Shown here: one piece after another, positions 23,254-35,178 of the stretch
Layout of the letters: each line of letters begins with the position of its first letter
Numbering within the stretch: the stretch's first letter is position 1
Assembly (NCBI RefSeq): GCF_002078875.1
Contig: NC_034421.1
Location: 15,444,479 to 15,508,478 of the forward strand
From: Numida meleagris
Taxonomy: Eukaryota; Chordata; Aves; Galliformes; Numididae
Length of the DNA stretch: 64,000 bases
Direction: 5' to 3'
Notes under the pieces: generated by a model
Told to the model about the DNA's origin: nothing
Databases searched by the model: none
What the model saw: the letters and a program-made list of their open reading frames with translations, nothing else
Translations under genes and position numbers: made by a program

Positions 23254-23390
23254 CAGAGAGCAGCAAGAAAACAGCCTAGGGCCCAGCTCACTCCCAAACC
23301 CCCTCACCCCATCTTTGAGGAGCCAGAGCACTGCTGCCCCACAAGCAGCCCCATCTCCCTCCAGCCACCACAAGCCTGCTCAGCACTGCC

Positions 23391-23421
23391 CAGGTGGGCT
23401 TATATGGAGCTCACACAGGTG
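23391..23421 (-). promoter_or_regulatory. ZP2: ZP2 core promoter: TATA box between two E-boxes
   Basis: On the minus strand CATATAA lies about 150 bp upstream of the ZP2 ATG. A CACCTG E-box is immediately upstream (23416-23421) and another just downstream (23391-23396). Mammalian Zp1-3 promoters depend on an E-box bound by FIGLA/E12 and on a TATA box. Here the E-box is much closer to TATA than the roughly 200 bp described in mouse. The role is inferred from sequence and position. Confidence 0.6.
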
Positions 23422-24079
23422 TGCCCTTTCTGCTGACCTGGGCGGGTGCTGCCTCACCTGCCCCTCATTGCAGGACTGCCCCGGGAAGGAGGGGGGTTCC
23501 CAGGGGGTGGTTGGGTGGTGCAAAGTCTTTGCCATGGGGTTGCTGGATATGATTTTAAGACGTTTTTTCTTGCTCCAAGTTTATTCCCTTTCTTCTTTTG
23601 CCAGATGGTGCACTCCTTTTGGCAGCTTTTTTTTTTTTTTTTTTAAAGGAGACTTCTGGCTGCTTTGATTTCCTGATGATTTAAAACAAGTGTGCTGGGG
23701 GATTTAGATGTACCTGAGAGCGTCCAGTTCTCCTCCCTGGGCAAACCTGCAGTGCTGAGAGTAGATCTCATGATCAGCAGAGAACTCCCTTGTTCAGAGC
23801 TGCGAGGAAGAGGCCCAGGGAGAAGGAAGCTCAGAGCTGTGTTCTGTTCCAGCTGCCTCAGTGCTCTGCAAGTCAGACAGACTTGGAAAAAGAAAGAACA
23901 ACAACAGAAACTCATATTTTTGAAAGCAATTGAATTCTGGAGATGCGAGAAAGCAAGAAGGCAGATCACAGGAGTGGAAAAGAGTGTTACGGGTGGCCAC
24001 TTAGGAATGGAATATTTATCCAGGGAATAAAGGGCGTTGTGTTAATGTATTGTGTGTGCATGCCACATTCACTCATCTC
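23422..24079. other. Spacer upstream of ZP2
   Basis: It contains a T-run of about 18 bases at 23626-23644 and no recognisable gene. More CACCTG/CAGGTG cores occur near 23435-23460, upstream of the ZP2 TATA box. Confidence 0.4.
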
Positions 24080-24960
24080 TCTGGTTTTGCCGGTGCCCGC
24101 TGCCCCATAGCGCCTCGTGCACGGCGTGGGTACAGAGGCAGCGTGGGACCGCACAGCACCCCCGCGTGCCGGGCACCGCCCGCCGCTTCCCTCTGTGTCT
24201 GGATTCCTGCGAGCTCGCTCCCCTGGTGAGAAGCTCTGCTCCTCCCACCCGCGCTGAACCTGTGAGGTGTCCGTGGCTCGTACCCGCAGCGGTGCTGAAC
24301 GGCCGCTTCGTGTCCTGGACCGCAAAGCGTTCACGCCCCCTCGGCTCTCTTTTATTTTTCTGATGCAAAACCCTGCAAGCTCCTCTCTTCGGTTTCTCCG
24401 TGTTTTCCTTTCGTTTCTTTGATTTTCTGACTTCTGGAAAACAAAAGGCATTGTCCGAGGCCGGTGCCGACCAGCCCAGGGCAGCGCGGCCCGGCTCTGC
24501 AGAACGCACGGATCTGAGCGCGGCCCCGCAGCGCCGGGTCGGATGCCCGCAGCGGGACGGCGCTTCCTCCCCGCGGGAGCCCGGCCGGCTGCGAGGAGGG
24601 AGGAGCGAGCCTTTGCGGTGGCCTCAGTGCGCTGTCATCGTGCCGCGTAGCTGCCGTCGCCCCGTGTGCCCAAGCTCCACGCTCTCTGAGCCCAGCGGCC
24701 AAGATGCGCTCGCCGCCCCTCGGCCCTCGCCGTACCGCGCTTGTTGCTCTCCAGTTTGGAGTGAGCGCGTGTTGGCCCAGGGAATGCGTCGTGCAGAGCA
24801 GGCGCAACAACAGCAGCACCGCTGCTTCTCTCCTCGCTGAGGAGGGAGATGCGGCCCTGAGCTGCCGAGCGGCCAGCGGCGCTGCTGCTGAAGCTGCCTG
24901 GTTTGGCTGGTGGTGCTGTCCTTGGATAGCCCTGGGAAGAAACAGAGCGATAACCAAAGA
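24080..24960. promoter_or_regulatory. Orphan CpG island between ZP2 and ANKS4B
   Basis: This is a GC- and CpG-rich block with long antisense and sense open frames that look like a by-product of GC richness (alanine, arginine, serine, proline-rich). It is more than 0.8 kb upstream of the ZP2 start and about 2 kb upstream of the ANKS4B start. It could be a distal promoter for ANKS4B, an unannotated transcript, or a CpG-rich enhancer. Confidence 0.5.
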
Positions 24961-25917
24961 CACGGCCAAATCCAAAGACAAAACGAGAACTGCTGGCTCG
25001 GGAAGCCCTTAGCGCACCATGCCCGCAGCGCCTCTCCTCAACTTGGTAGGACATTTCTATTGCAAGAGGAATAGTTTTAGGTTCTTTTCAAACCCCAAAA
25101 GAAAAGCTTCATTCGAAGTGCTCCGGAGCTTGGGAAAGCTCTCTGTTTTGAGCATCGCTCTCAAAAGAAACGTCTGCATTCAGACTGGGAAACTTCACTC
25201 ACTTGCTGTTGAATCATGTACCACATTTTAAGTTGAGGTTTTTCAGATGGGACGAGAATTAACAAATAGCCGGAGTATGGGAATAGATGGAGATTTCGTT
25301 CAATCTTTCCTCCTTTCTTCTTTGTTTTTGTGATGCCCACTGTGCTGACAGTAAGAATGAAAAAGCTCACGAGGTCCCAGAGCTTCTCTCCAGCTGAAGT
25401 GGATTCCAATTAAAACTTGGAACAATGGCTTTCCACTTAGCATCATATGAAAACTTCCTTCTAAAGGAAATCTTTTGAGATGTTAGATGATAACCATCAC
25501 TGAGATCAACATTTTGTGTGCTGAACTCATTAACGGAACGGTCATGAATGTGTGGGAACGAGTGTACTTCTTTAGCAGGAGCCCGTACCCAGAGGAAAGC
25601 CCCAGGTTGGCTGTTGTGCCTGCCTGGCGCCGGGGGCTGCAGTCGGGCTGCGGGGGGAGGCACGGGTGGCACGGTCAGCAGCCCGGCCCCCCCGATGAGG
25701 GGTGGGGGTCAGCTCAGGCAGCGCAGGACACAGCTCAGCAGAGCATCGCACTGAGCCAGCAGCAGCTGCGAGTGTGACCAGGAGAGCAGGGAGCCCGCAG
25801 CACTCACTGAGCTCGTGCTGTCTCTCAGTGATTTCTTCTCAGCTGCTGCCCTGAAGCTGACCTGCTGAGCACGTTTCTCTCAGTAATCCTTTTGAACATG
25901 AGAAAATAGGATCGCAA
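24961..25917. other. Spacer between the orphan CpG island and a CR1
   Basis: No gene or repeat was recognised. A short GC-rich patch lies at 25610-25760. Confidence 0.35.
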
Positions 25918-26600
25918 ATCATAGAATCACAGAATCACAGAATGGTTGGGGTTGGAAGGGACCTTTAATATCACCTCGTTCCAACCCCCTGCTGTAGGCA
26001 GGGACACCTCCCTCCAGCCCAGGTTGCTCACAGCCCCACCCAGCCTGGCCTTGAGTGCTTCCAGGGAGGGGGCATCCACAGCCTCGCTGGGCAACCTGTG
26101 CCAGTGTCTCACCACCCTCACAGGGAAGAATTTCTTCCTAGTATCTAGTCTAAATCTCCCCTCTTCAAGCTTAAAGCCATTTCCCCTCATCCTGTCGCTA
26201 CATGCCCTTATAGAAGTCCCTCCCCAGCTTTCCTCTAGGCCCTTCAGGTCCTGGAAGGGCTACAAAGTCCCCCAGAGCCTTCTCTTCTCCAGGCTGCAGA
26301 GCCCCAGCTCTCCCAGCCTGTCCCTGTAGGGGAGGTGCTCCAGCCCTTTGATCATCTCTGTGGCCTGCAAGACCATCCAGTCCAGCTGCCCACATATCAC
26401 CAATATTGCCCACTGCCCACATCCCTCAGTGCCACATCTCCATGGCTCTTGACCCCCTCCAAGGATGGTGACTCCCCCCCACCCCAGCAGCCTGTTCCAA
26501 TGCATCACTGCTCTTTTGGAGAAGAAATTTTTCCTAGCACTGAACCCTGTGCTCCAATTCCACAAGCTTTCCCTCACTGGGGTAACCTGTTGCTCCGCTG
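25918..26600 (-). mobile_element. CR1 LINE 3' ends, probably two fragments
   Basis: 25918-26350 is a well-kept reversed CR1 3' end starting with tandem GAATCACA units and GGTTGGGGTTGGAAGGGACC. It is nearly the same subfamily as at 58823, 30190 and 45600. From about 26350 to 26600 the sequence changes to another CR1-like block (CTTTTGGAGAAGAAATTTTT), suggesting a second, older fragment. Confidence 0.85.
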
Positions 26601-27016
26601 TCATCAATGGAAATAATGTCTAAACTGAGATCTGTACCCATGAGGACAAGGCTGGGAGGACCGTCCCGCAGGGCAGTGGCAGCGCAAGTGGCCTGTGGGG
26701 TCAGGAACACCGCGCTGCTGTTGCTGGAGCACCCCGAGCTGCCTGCAGGAAATCAGCCACGTTCCTCCAACTATACCAAAAAACATTCAGCAACAGCAGC
26801 AGAGACACCAGACAGACAAAGGAGCCCCCTGTATTTAAGCAGTGCACCACGAAGAAGGAAGCAGCGTGCCGTGGGGCAGGGCTGCCGCTCGGGCAGGACA
26901 GCAGGAACACCGTCCCACCGTGTGCAAGGAGGACTTTGCCCGCCCTCACCCTGGGGCGATGCCGCAGCTCGTGGCCATGGGCGGGCCGTCCCCGCCAGGT
27001 GCTGACAGCGCTGAAG

Positions 27017-30000
27017 ATGTCGAGCAGGTATCACAGGGCAGCAACCGATGGCAACCTGGATCTCCTGAAAGAAGCCACTAGGAAAGACCTCAATGCTTCC
27101 GATGAAGATGGGATGACGCCCACACTGCTGGCCGCGTACCATGGGTACCTGGAGGCTCTGGAGGTCATATGCCGCAGAGGGTGAGTGAATCAGCCTCCAC
27201 CTCTTGGGGCCTGAGGCTTCCAACCCCGATTAGCGCTTATTTACACCACAGTGGTGATGCCCCAAGAGCTGCCGGAGCCGTGGCGGTTCCCTCGGGCGCT
27301 GTCCATGCTCTCCCATGGCATTCCCAGTGCCTGCAAACAGCCAGGCACGGCGCAGCCAAGCAGCCCCTTCTTTCCCAGCAGAAATGTTGTGGTTACGGTG
27401 GAAGGGTGCCATCCCGAAGCATCCCAACGCGCCGCTGTGCCCCCATCGCTGCAGCGCTCACTCCAGGGCCGATGTTTTACACCGTGATTCTCTCACAAGG
27501 TTTAGTAGAGGGGAATAGAGAAAAGAGAATGTTTGTTCTGGGATGAGATGAAGGTTAAGTTGTCCCGTGGTTTGTATTTTCGATCTGAATGGCTTAAAGG
27601 AGATTGGGGGAAACATTTGGTGAACTACTTGGATGTATTTAGTTCTCCTTTCCTAGAACTAGGTTTGAAAACATCAAATACAGATGGGAATGTCACAGAT
27701 CTGCTGTACAGCTGGCTGAGCTCAGGCGTGGCTGTGGCAGCGCAATAAAAAAGGCCTTTGGACTCTATTGCTGTGGCTGCATCTCCAGGGAAAGCAAAAA
27801 TTAACTTGTGTGATGAAGGCAGCTGCAAGGAGGTACCAAGAGTCCATGCAGCGCCTGGGAGAGAGAAGGACTGCCTAGGGAACAAATAACTGAGTAATCT
27901 GAAAATGTGAGTTCAAAATATGTCTTCCACCATGATTCCAACTAAATCTTCTCCCATGTGCGCTCAGAGAAGCCTCCACAAATGGCACAAAGCCCAGAAG
28001 GGCCACGTGTGTTATTTCACATATCCCTGCTCCCTTTGGCACAGGGCAGCTCTGGGCCATCCCAGCGTTCCCCCGCCGCCCCACAGCCCTCCGCCCATCC
28101 CAGAGCTCCGTTCCGCTCCATCCCAACACGCTCAGTGGGCGCTGCTGGCAGCACGGTGGTTGTTCTCTTGGGGGAAGCTGAGTTTTGGGAGACATTCAAT
28201 CTGCTCTGCAGTCAGCCCATGCTTTCTTAGGAGATCTTTCGTTTTTTTCTAATGAATTCATCCTTTCCTTGAAGAAAAGGATATTTCCTGACAGAGGCGG
28301 GGAGCAGCAGGATGCGTTCCCTCCAGGGAATGCGGGTTGCGGGACGCTGGGGCCTGCGGCACACGCGGCCCCTGGGGGATGTGTCAGCCTGACAGCGTAA
28401 GCACTTTGTCTCCAGAGCTTGCCTTCCCAGGCATCCGGAGACGCGCGCTCTGCCTGCCCGTGGCACGCGATTTGGGCCGGTCTGCTTCCTTCTTCATGCT
28501 GGGACAGCAAGGAAAGAGGAGCTGTCCCTGTGTCCATGGCCACAGAACCACACCCCACCCCACCACCACAAACACGAGCTGGTGAATGTTGGAGACTGCA
28601 AGGCTGGTGGGGAGCAGGGGGAGGAGAGACCCCAGGGCGGGGTCAGGAGCCGGGGGCCGGGCCCTGCAAGGCTCGGGGTGACACAGCTTGGTATGGGGGG
28701 TAAGGAATCCAGTGTGCTCCGCCACAGCCGCCAGCTCCAGGGCATGGCCACAGAAGCAGAAATGCACACGCGTGGTTCCCATATGTCCAAATGGAAAACC
28801 ATTGCCCCCAGCTGCCCCCCCCGCACAGGTGTCAGCGCCGCTGCCTGCCCCATCACACAGCTCCTGCAGCCTCCATCTCGGGGGGCTCCCCACAGACACG
28901 TCCCTGTTTCACTTGGAGGTATTCACAGCAGAAGTCAGTGCTGGGAGGCCTCGTGGTGGGACGAGCGGTCCGTCCATGGTACAGCTGCCACAGAACAGAC
29001 CTCCAAGGTGTGGAAATGCCGAATGTCCCAGGAGAGCCCGGCAGCTGTGCCTGGCGCAGGGGTTGGTTCCAGGCTGCACTGCCAGCCTGAGGCCTGGGCC
29101 ACGGGAACTCCGGTTCCGACCCAAACCCAGGTGTTGTCCGTCCCACCAAATAGGAACGACCTTGAGTAACTTGAAAGGTGAACCTAATGAGGTTCAACAT
29201 AGCAAAGACTGGGGTGTTGTACTTGGGTTGGGGCAATCCCAGATGTGTGCAGATGAGGAGAACTCCATGAGAGCAGCCCTGCAGAGAACATGGGGTCCCG
29301 GTAGATGAAAATCTGGACACGAGCCAGCAGTGTGTGCCTGCAGCCCATGTAGGAAGGCCAATGGAATCCTGGCTTCCACCACCAGCGGGGGGGGCAGCGG
29401 GCAGGGAGGGGATTGTCCCCCTCTGCTCTGCCCTCAGGAGCCCCCACCTGCAGTGCTGCGTCCAGGCCTGGGACCCCAGCACAGGAAGGATGGGAGCTGC
29501 TGGAGCGGGGCCAGGGGAGGCAAGAAAGATGCTCAGAGGTTGGAGCACCTCTACTATGGAGACAGGCTGAGGAGCTGGGGGTGTGCGGCCTGGAGAAGAG
29601 AGGGCTCCAGGGAGACCTCACTGTGGCCTTCCAGTATGTAAAGGGAGATTATAAACAGGAGAAGAATCAACTTTTTAGACAGGTAGATAGTGATAGGACA
29701 CAGGGGAATGGTTTTAAACTAAGCTTACAATCTCAAGCACAGATACAAATTGGACAGAGAATGGCTGAGAGCAGCCCTGAGGAGAAGGATGTGGGGATGT
29801 CGGTGGATGAAAGACTCAACAGGAGCTGGCAACGTGCTCTTGCAGGCCTGAAGGCCAAACCGTATCCTGGGCTGCATCAAGAGAAGTGTGACCAGCAGGT
29901 GCAGGGAGCTGATTCTGCCCCTCTGCTCTGCTCTCATGAGACCCCACCTGGAGTACTGCGTCCAGTTCTGGAGCCCCCAGCACAAGAAGGACATGGAGCT

Positions 30001-32376
30001 GCTGGAGCGGGTCCAGAAGAGGGCACGAAGATGATGAGAGGATGGAGCACCTCCCCTACAAGGACAGGCTGGGAGAGCTGGGGCTCTGCAGCCTGGAGAA
30101 GAGGAGGGTCTGGGGGGACGTTGTAGCCCTTCCAGGACCTCAAGGGGCCTATAGGAAAGCTGGGGAGGAATTTTTATAAGGGCATGTGGCAACAAGATGA
30201 GGGGAAATGGCTTCAAGCTTGAAGAGGGGAGATTTAGACTAGATACTAGGAAGAAATTCTTCCCTGTGAGGGTGGTGAGACACTGGCACAGGTTGCCCAG
30301 CGAGGCTGTGGATGCCCCGTCCCTGCAGGTGCTCATGGCCAGGCTGGTTGGCTCTGGGCGACCTGACCCAGTGCCTGACCTAGTGGCTGGCAGCCCTGCC
30401 TGTGGCTGAGGGGTGGAACCTGATGCTCCTGGTGAACCCAAGCCATTCTGTGATTCCATGTCCAGAGCCGGGCCTGTCCCAGCCTGCAGGCAGCGGCTCC
30501 AAGTGCTCTCAGTGCAAAAGGGAGGCAATAATTTTCACTGGCTTTGATTTTTGTTGAAAAAAATATGGTTTTTATTTTGTTTCTTCTGTTCTTCAATTTC
30601 CCAATGAACTTCTACTTTCCAAACCCCATGAGCAAAAGAACCTTATGGAGAAAACTAAAGAACTGAATAAAAACAAAATCTGTCTGAGCCTAATCCAACA
30701 CCAATGGAGACAAAGACGCAGCTGGGCTTTGCTCCTCGCTGTTTACTGACCGCCACTCTGAGACCTCATTGCGTGGGCACATTAAATGTTTCACTGCGGA
30801 CAGTGAAGGATCCTCCTGATCCTGCCTTGCCTTTTGACATGCAAAAGTCAAGAGTCAGAAAAAACCTTTGCAATATTCTGCCCCAATGCTTGGGGAGCAG
30901 CCGTGCCCTCCGTTCCTTGAGTGCAGGTGGAAGGGAGGTGCGCTGCGAGCCCCGTGCGGCCCGGTGCTGCCGATCGCTGCCCTCCGGCAGCGGGCAGCTG
31001 GGGCGGGCAGGGAGCAGGCAGGGCCGTGCCAACGGCCCCCACAGAGCTTGCGGTAGGAAGGACACTCTGCTGCTCGTTAGGGGACCGCAGGCACAGCCGG
31101 CCCCAAAAAGCGTGCCTAACTCGCGGGTGAGTGGGGATCACAGCGTGCCCATGCTGCGTGCTCGGGGAGGGAGGTGCGGCATGGCTTTCCAGGATGGAGC
31201 TCGGCTGACCCGCTGCCATCGGGCCGTGCTCCTCGCAGCAGAGCCGAGGTAACCGTTGGGTACCCGCTGTGTTCTGCCGTGCCGTTGCCCTCGGTGTCCT
31301 GCTCACTCTGTGCCATTTTCCTCCTCAGAGGCGACCCGGACAAATGCGACATCTGGGGGAACACCCCGCTCCACCACGCCGCGTGCAATGGTCACATCCA
31401 CTGCGTCTCCTTTCTGGTCAACTTCGGCGCCAACATATTCGCTCTGGACAACGAGCTCCGCACGGCCCTGGACGTGGCTGCCAGCAGAGATCGCCACGAG
31501 TGTGTCAGACTCCTGGACAGAGCCGCCACAGAGCAGAACATAGCCAACCCCAGGAAGGTCTCCAAACAGAAGGCCCAGGCACAGAGGAATGTGGAGAAAC
31601 AGATCAAGGAGTGCGAGAAGCGGCAAGAGAAACACCAGCACGAAATGAACAGGAGCTATATGAAGGAGAAGGTTGGCTCGGTGACCTCCTCCAGAGGGAC
31701 TAACTCCAGGGTGAAGGTGCCAACTCTCTTCACTTCAAATGCAACAGCTCCTTTCTCCAAAAATCTGAAAGATACCTTCAAACTGAAGGCAAAAAGGATG
31801 GCTGGCAGCACGAGAAGCCAGGAGCCACAAAGCAATGGCCAGGCAGATGGCGGGGACAGGGGAAGTGTGATGCACTTGTTCGATGAGAAAGAGGAGGATG
31901 ACCTACAGAACGATGACAGCCAGCTCTCCATTTTCACACGGCCAGGTCTCGGCAAGATTGTGTTTGGAAGGAATTTGGCTGCGGATATAGATCCTGGAAC
32001 CGTGTCTTCCGAGAAAGAAGACATCAGCTTTAAAATGTCCAGTGAGCTCTTCCGGAATGAAAGTGCTGAGAGCGGCATGGAAGGCGATGCTGGAAGTGGT
32101 GCTGAGGTCCCCTGGCAGGAGGAGGAGCTGCTCTGGGACGACGAGGAAGCAGAGAGCACGCCCCTGGAGGTGTTTCTGGCCTCACAGATGCTGGATGAGT
32201 TTCTACCAGTCTTCATGAGGGAAAAAATGGATTTAGATGCTCTGATGCTGTGTTCTGATGAAGATCTACAGAGCATTCAGGTGGAGCTGGGGCCGAGAAA
32301 GAAAGTCCTGAACGCTGTGAGTAAAAGGAAACGGGCATTCCAGGATCCCGGAAGGACTGTAGATACTTGCTTGTAA
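27017..32376 (+). CDS. ANKS4B: Ankyrin repeat and SAM domain-containing protein 4B
   Basis: ANKS4B (harmonin-interacting ankyrin protein, HARP) is part of the intermicrovillar adhesion complex that links protocadherins, harmonin (USH1C) and myosin 7b at the tips of enterocyte microvilli. Two coding exons, 27017-27180 and 31329-32376, encode 403 aa (human 417). The start [14 protein letters not shown] matches the mammalian N-terminus. Three ankyrin repeats cover about residues 29-122 ([39 protein letters not shown]). A charged, probably helical segment follows ([20 protein letters not shown]). The central region is less conserved and acidic, and a SAM domain lies near residues 331-390 (includes [11 protein letters not shown] and [10 protein letters not shown]). 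The C-terminus DTCL fits a class I PDZ ligand, as needed for harmonin binding. The 4.1-kb intron is filled largely by CR1 copies. Confidence 0.95.
29170..29735 (+). mobile_element. CR1 LINE, reverse-transcriptase 3' part without tail (ANKS4B intron)
   Basis: Starting near GTGAACCTAATGAGGTTCAA, this is the C-terminal part of CR1 ORF2 in plus orientation. It includes the block encoding PVDE/LDMRQQ-like and GAAPLLW-like CR1 residues in shifted frames. It breaks off near 29735, where a second CR1 begins, before reaching any 3' tail. Confidence 0.85.
29736..30465 (+). mobile_element. CR1 LINE, 3' part with tail (ANKS4B intron)
   Basis: It begins at CACAGATACAAATTGG in the middle of the ORF2 C-terminal region and ends with CCATTCTGTGATTCC. 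It adjoins the preceding CR1 in the same orientation. This start matches the copy at 59550 read in reverse, so it is a second, separately inserted element. Confidence 0.85.
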
Positions 32377-32460
32377 ACCAGCATCCCCACTGCTGCAGTC
32401 TGCAGGCTGATGATCTTTTCCTGCTTCAAAACAGCACGCAACTCTTCTCTAACCGCCGCT

Positions 32461-32506
32461 AATGCAAAGGGCAAAGAGCTCCTCGTAATGCAAAGGGCAA
32501 AGAGCC
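32461..32506 (+). repeat. Direct duplication in the ANKS4B 3' untranslated region
   Basis: AATGCAAAGGGCAAAGAGC occurs at 32461-32479 and again at 32488-32506, separated by 8 bases. It is a short tandem duplication in the probable 3' UTR. Confidence 0.85.
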
Positions 32507-32834
32507 CACTGATCACTCTGGGACATGTAGCAAGGCCAGGGCTTCTCGCTGCGGGTGGTGGCTGTTTTGTGGGGAGTGCAGATTCGGGGCACATTCTGCC
32601 GGAAAGAGAGAATGTGACAGCAAGAACCAAGAGCTGGAGATCCAGGGCTTGTTCTCCCTGCTGTTCCACCCCCCTGGGTGTGACTGAGTGCTGAGCGCAC
32701 CGCCCGGCTTAACCAGCCGCTCCACTCCTCTGCGAAACCCCCTGAGTGCTCCCAGAGCTCAGGGCTTCCAGGCTTTCTCTATTCCTTTGTTAGATTGCTA
32801 TGAACCGCTCTTCTCGGTGCTGCTGCTCTACTAG

Positions 32835-32840
32835 AATAAA
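32835..32840 (+). terminator. ANKS4B: Polyadenylation signal of ANKS4B
   Basis: AATAAA lies about 460 bases after the stop, followed by a GT-containing stretch (TTGGTTCCAGCC and then GTTGTGTCTG further on). It is the first canonical signal downstream of the gene. Confidence 0.65.
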
Positions 32841-34030
32841 ATCCAAACGTTGGTTCCAGCCATGGCTCATTGCCTCCAGTTGTGTCTGAATTCACATAAA
32901 TAAGAGTATTTCACAGCAAGCTCTGCGCCTTCTCTCACGTTTCTCTGCTTTATTGCTGTTCCTTAGGAACACCTGAAATCCCTACCGAGAGGCGCGCAGG
33001 GTGAGCGGCACCTTCTCTCGTCTCACTAGGTGCCAGCATGCACAGCGTGCTAAGCGGCACTGAGAGGCAATCTCTCTATCGACAGGAGGCCAAAGTTCTC
33101 TTTTCCAGGTGTTTATCCGTTCTGTGGGTCCCTGCAGGGCGCAGCTGTCCCGCCGGCCCAGGACCCAGAACCCTGCAACCGGTGCCTGCTGCTGCTCGCT
33201 GCCACCCCAGCCTGGGAGCACCACGCAGCTGAGTGCTTGTGAGAGCAGGCAGGCAGGTGATGAGCAGGGCTGTTTTCTCACAGACTGATTTCATAGCTGG
33301 GGAGGCACCGTGCTTTTCCTTCAGAGTATGCGGTGTTCGTGGACACGAATCCTAGTTAATGATCTATATGTCACGCTCCATTCTTTCAACATTTTCTTCT
33401 CTGATTTGCTCATGATTCCTTTCCATGGCTGGACTTCCTGCTGCGTTTTTTCCCTTTGGATTCCTATACTTGGCATGCTGTATTTCCCTGTGCTGAGCGG
33501 TGCCATCTGACTCCCATGCTGCGCAGTGTCAGCTGCTGGCCCTGAGCAGCGGGATAGGCCAGGCAGCACCACCCGGGCTCAGCATTGGTTTGGTTGTGGC
33601 TGAGATTCGCCAATCCTTAATGAAGCAAGAAACAAACAATGAACCTTATAAAAAAGAAGGTATAGAAGGAGTGGAATTTGAAGGGTCAAATCTGGTCCTT
33701 GTCAGCCACGTCACTGATGCAGAGGCGCAGGGAACAGTGCCCGACGAAGACAACAACCCCATTCCCCGCCCTGACACTCATCAAAGCCCTACTGCCCTTT
33801 CTTCTGCAATGCCACTTGGGTACCCTATAAAGCTGACCCTCCCCACCCAGCCGGTCCTTGTCTGCCCCCAGCCCGATGAGGCTGCCCACCCCACAACACC
33901 ACAGCCTGGCATGGAGTGTGCTGAAGCATGGCAGCTTCCCTTCCTGCAGCATGGAATCTCTGCACAAAAATTGGTCCATTTGGTTGTCACATGCATCCAA
34001 CATGTTTTGGGAAGTGCTTCAGAGTCTACA
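32841..34030. other. Spacer downstream of ANKS4B
   Basis: No gene recognised. An open frame at 33500-34171 runs from unique sequence into the CR1 and is not taken as coding. Confidence 0.45.
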
Positions 34031-35178
34031 GCACTGGTGGACAAAGGAGGGGCAGCTGGTGTTGTCTGCCTGGACTTGTGCAAGGCCTTCAACTCAACAC
34101 GGTCCTGCACCACATCCTTGTCTCTAAGTTGGAGAGAGATGGATGTGAAGGGTGCACTGGTCAGTGGATAAGGAACTGCTCGGGTGGTCACAGCCGGAGC
34201 ACTGTGGTCAATGGCTCTATGTGCAGGTGGAGGCTGACAAGTGCTGTCCCCCAGGGGTCCGTCTTGGGACCGGTGCTCTTCAACATCTTTATCACTGACG
34301 CAGATGAGATGGGATTGAGTGCACCCTCAGCATTTTGCTGATGGGACAACAGAAGGGAGGGACGGCATCCAGAGGGAGCTGGCAGGCTCGAGAAGTGGGC
34401 ACACGAGAACTAATGAGGTTCAGCAAGGCCCAGTGTGGGGTGTTGTACTTGGGTCGGGGAGTCCCAGATGTGTGCAGACTGGGAGAAGGAGCCCTGCAGA
34501 GGATGACGTGGGGGTTCCGGTGGACGAAGAGCTGGACATGAGGCAGCAGTACACACTGCTGTACACAGCAGTACACGCCTGCAGCCCATGTAGGAAGGCC
34601 AATGGAATCCTGGCTTCCACCACCAGCGGGGGGGGCAGCGGGCAGGGAAGGGATTGTCCCCCTCTGCTCTGCCCTCGGGAGCCCCCACCTGCAGTGCTGC
34701 GTCCAGGCCTGGGGCCTCAGCACAGGAAGGATGGGAGCTGCTGGAGTGGGGCCAGGGGAGGCAAGAAAGATGCTCAGAGAATGGAGCACCTCTACTACGG
34801 AGACAGGCCGAGGAGCTGGGGGTGTGCGGCCTGGAGAAGAGAGGGCTTCGGGGAGACCTCATTGCAGCCTTCCAGTACTCAAAGAGAGATTATAAACAGG
34901 AGGGAAACTGACTTTTTACTCCAGCAGATAGTGATAGGACAAGGGGAAAAGACTTTAAGCTAAAAGAGGAGATTTTAGGTGAGAAATCCTTCACTCAGAG
35001 GGCAGTGAGGCGCTGGCACTGCCGCCCGGAGCTGTGGGTGCCCATCCCTGGAGGTGCTCAGAGCCACGGTCGGACCCTGGGCAGCCGGAGTTGGGGGGCA
35101 GCCAGAACATGCTGGGGTGGGGCTGGGAGATCTTCAAGGCCCTTTCCAACATAAGTCACTTTATGATTCTGTGATCTC
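34031..35178 (+). mobile_element. CR1 LINE, 5'-truncated, with 3' tail
   Basis: This is CR1 ORF2 from the mid reverse transcriptase onward. [16 protein letters not shown] marks the PQGS block, followed by frameshifted C-terminal sequence and the 3' end TTTATGATTCTGTGATCT at about 35178. Positions 34036-34444 are almost identical to 52721-53129. Confidence 0.9.

Noticed and set aside
24352..24981. 209-codon minus-strand frame in the orphan CpG island, with a hydrophobic start
   Set aside because: Composition (Ala, Arg, Ser, Pro) and co-existing frames on the other strand fit chance in GC-rich DNA; no family recognised.
29725..30528. 267-codon minus-strand frame
   Set aside because: It is antisense to a CR1 element; similar antisense frames appear at every CR1 copy.
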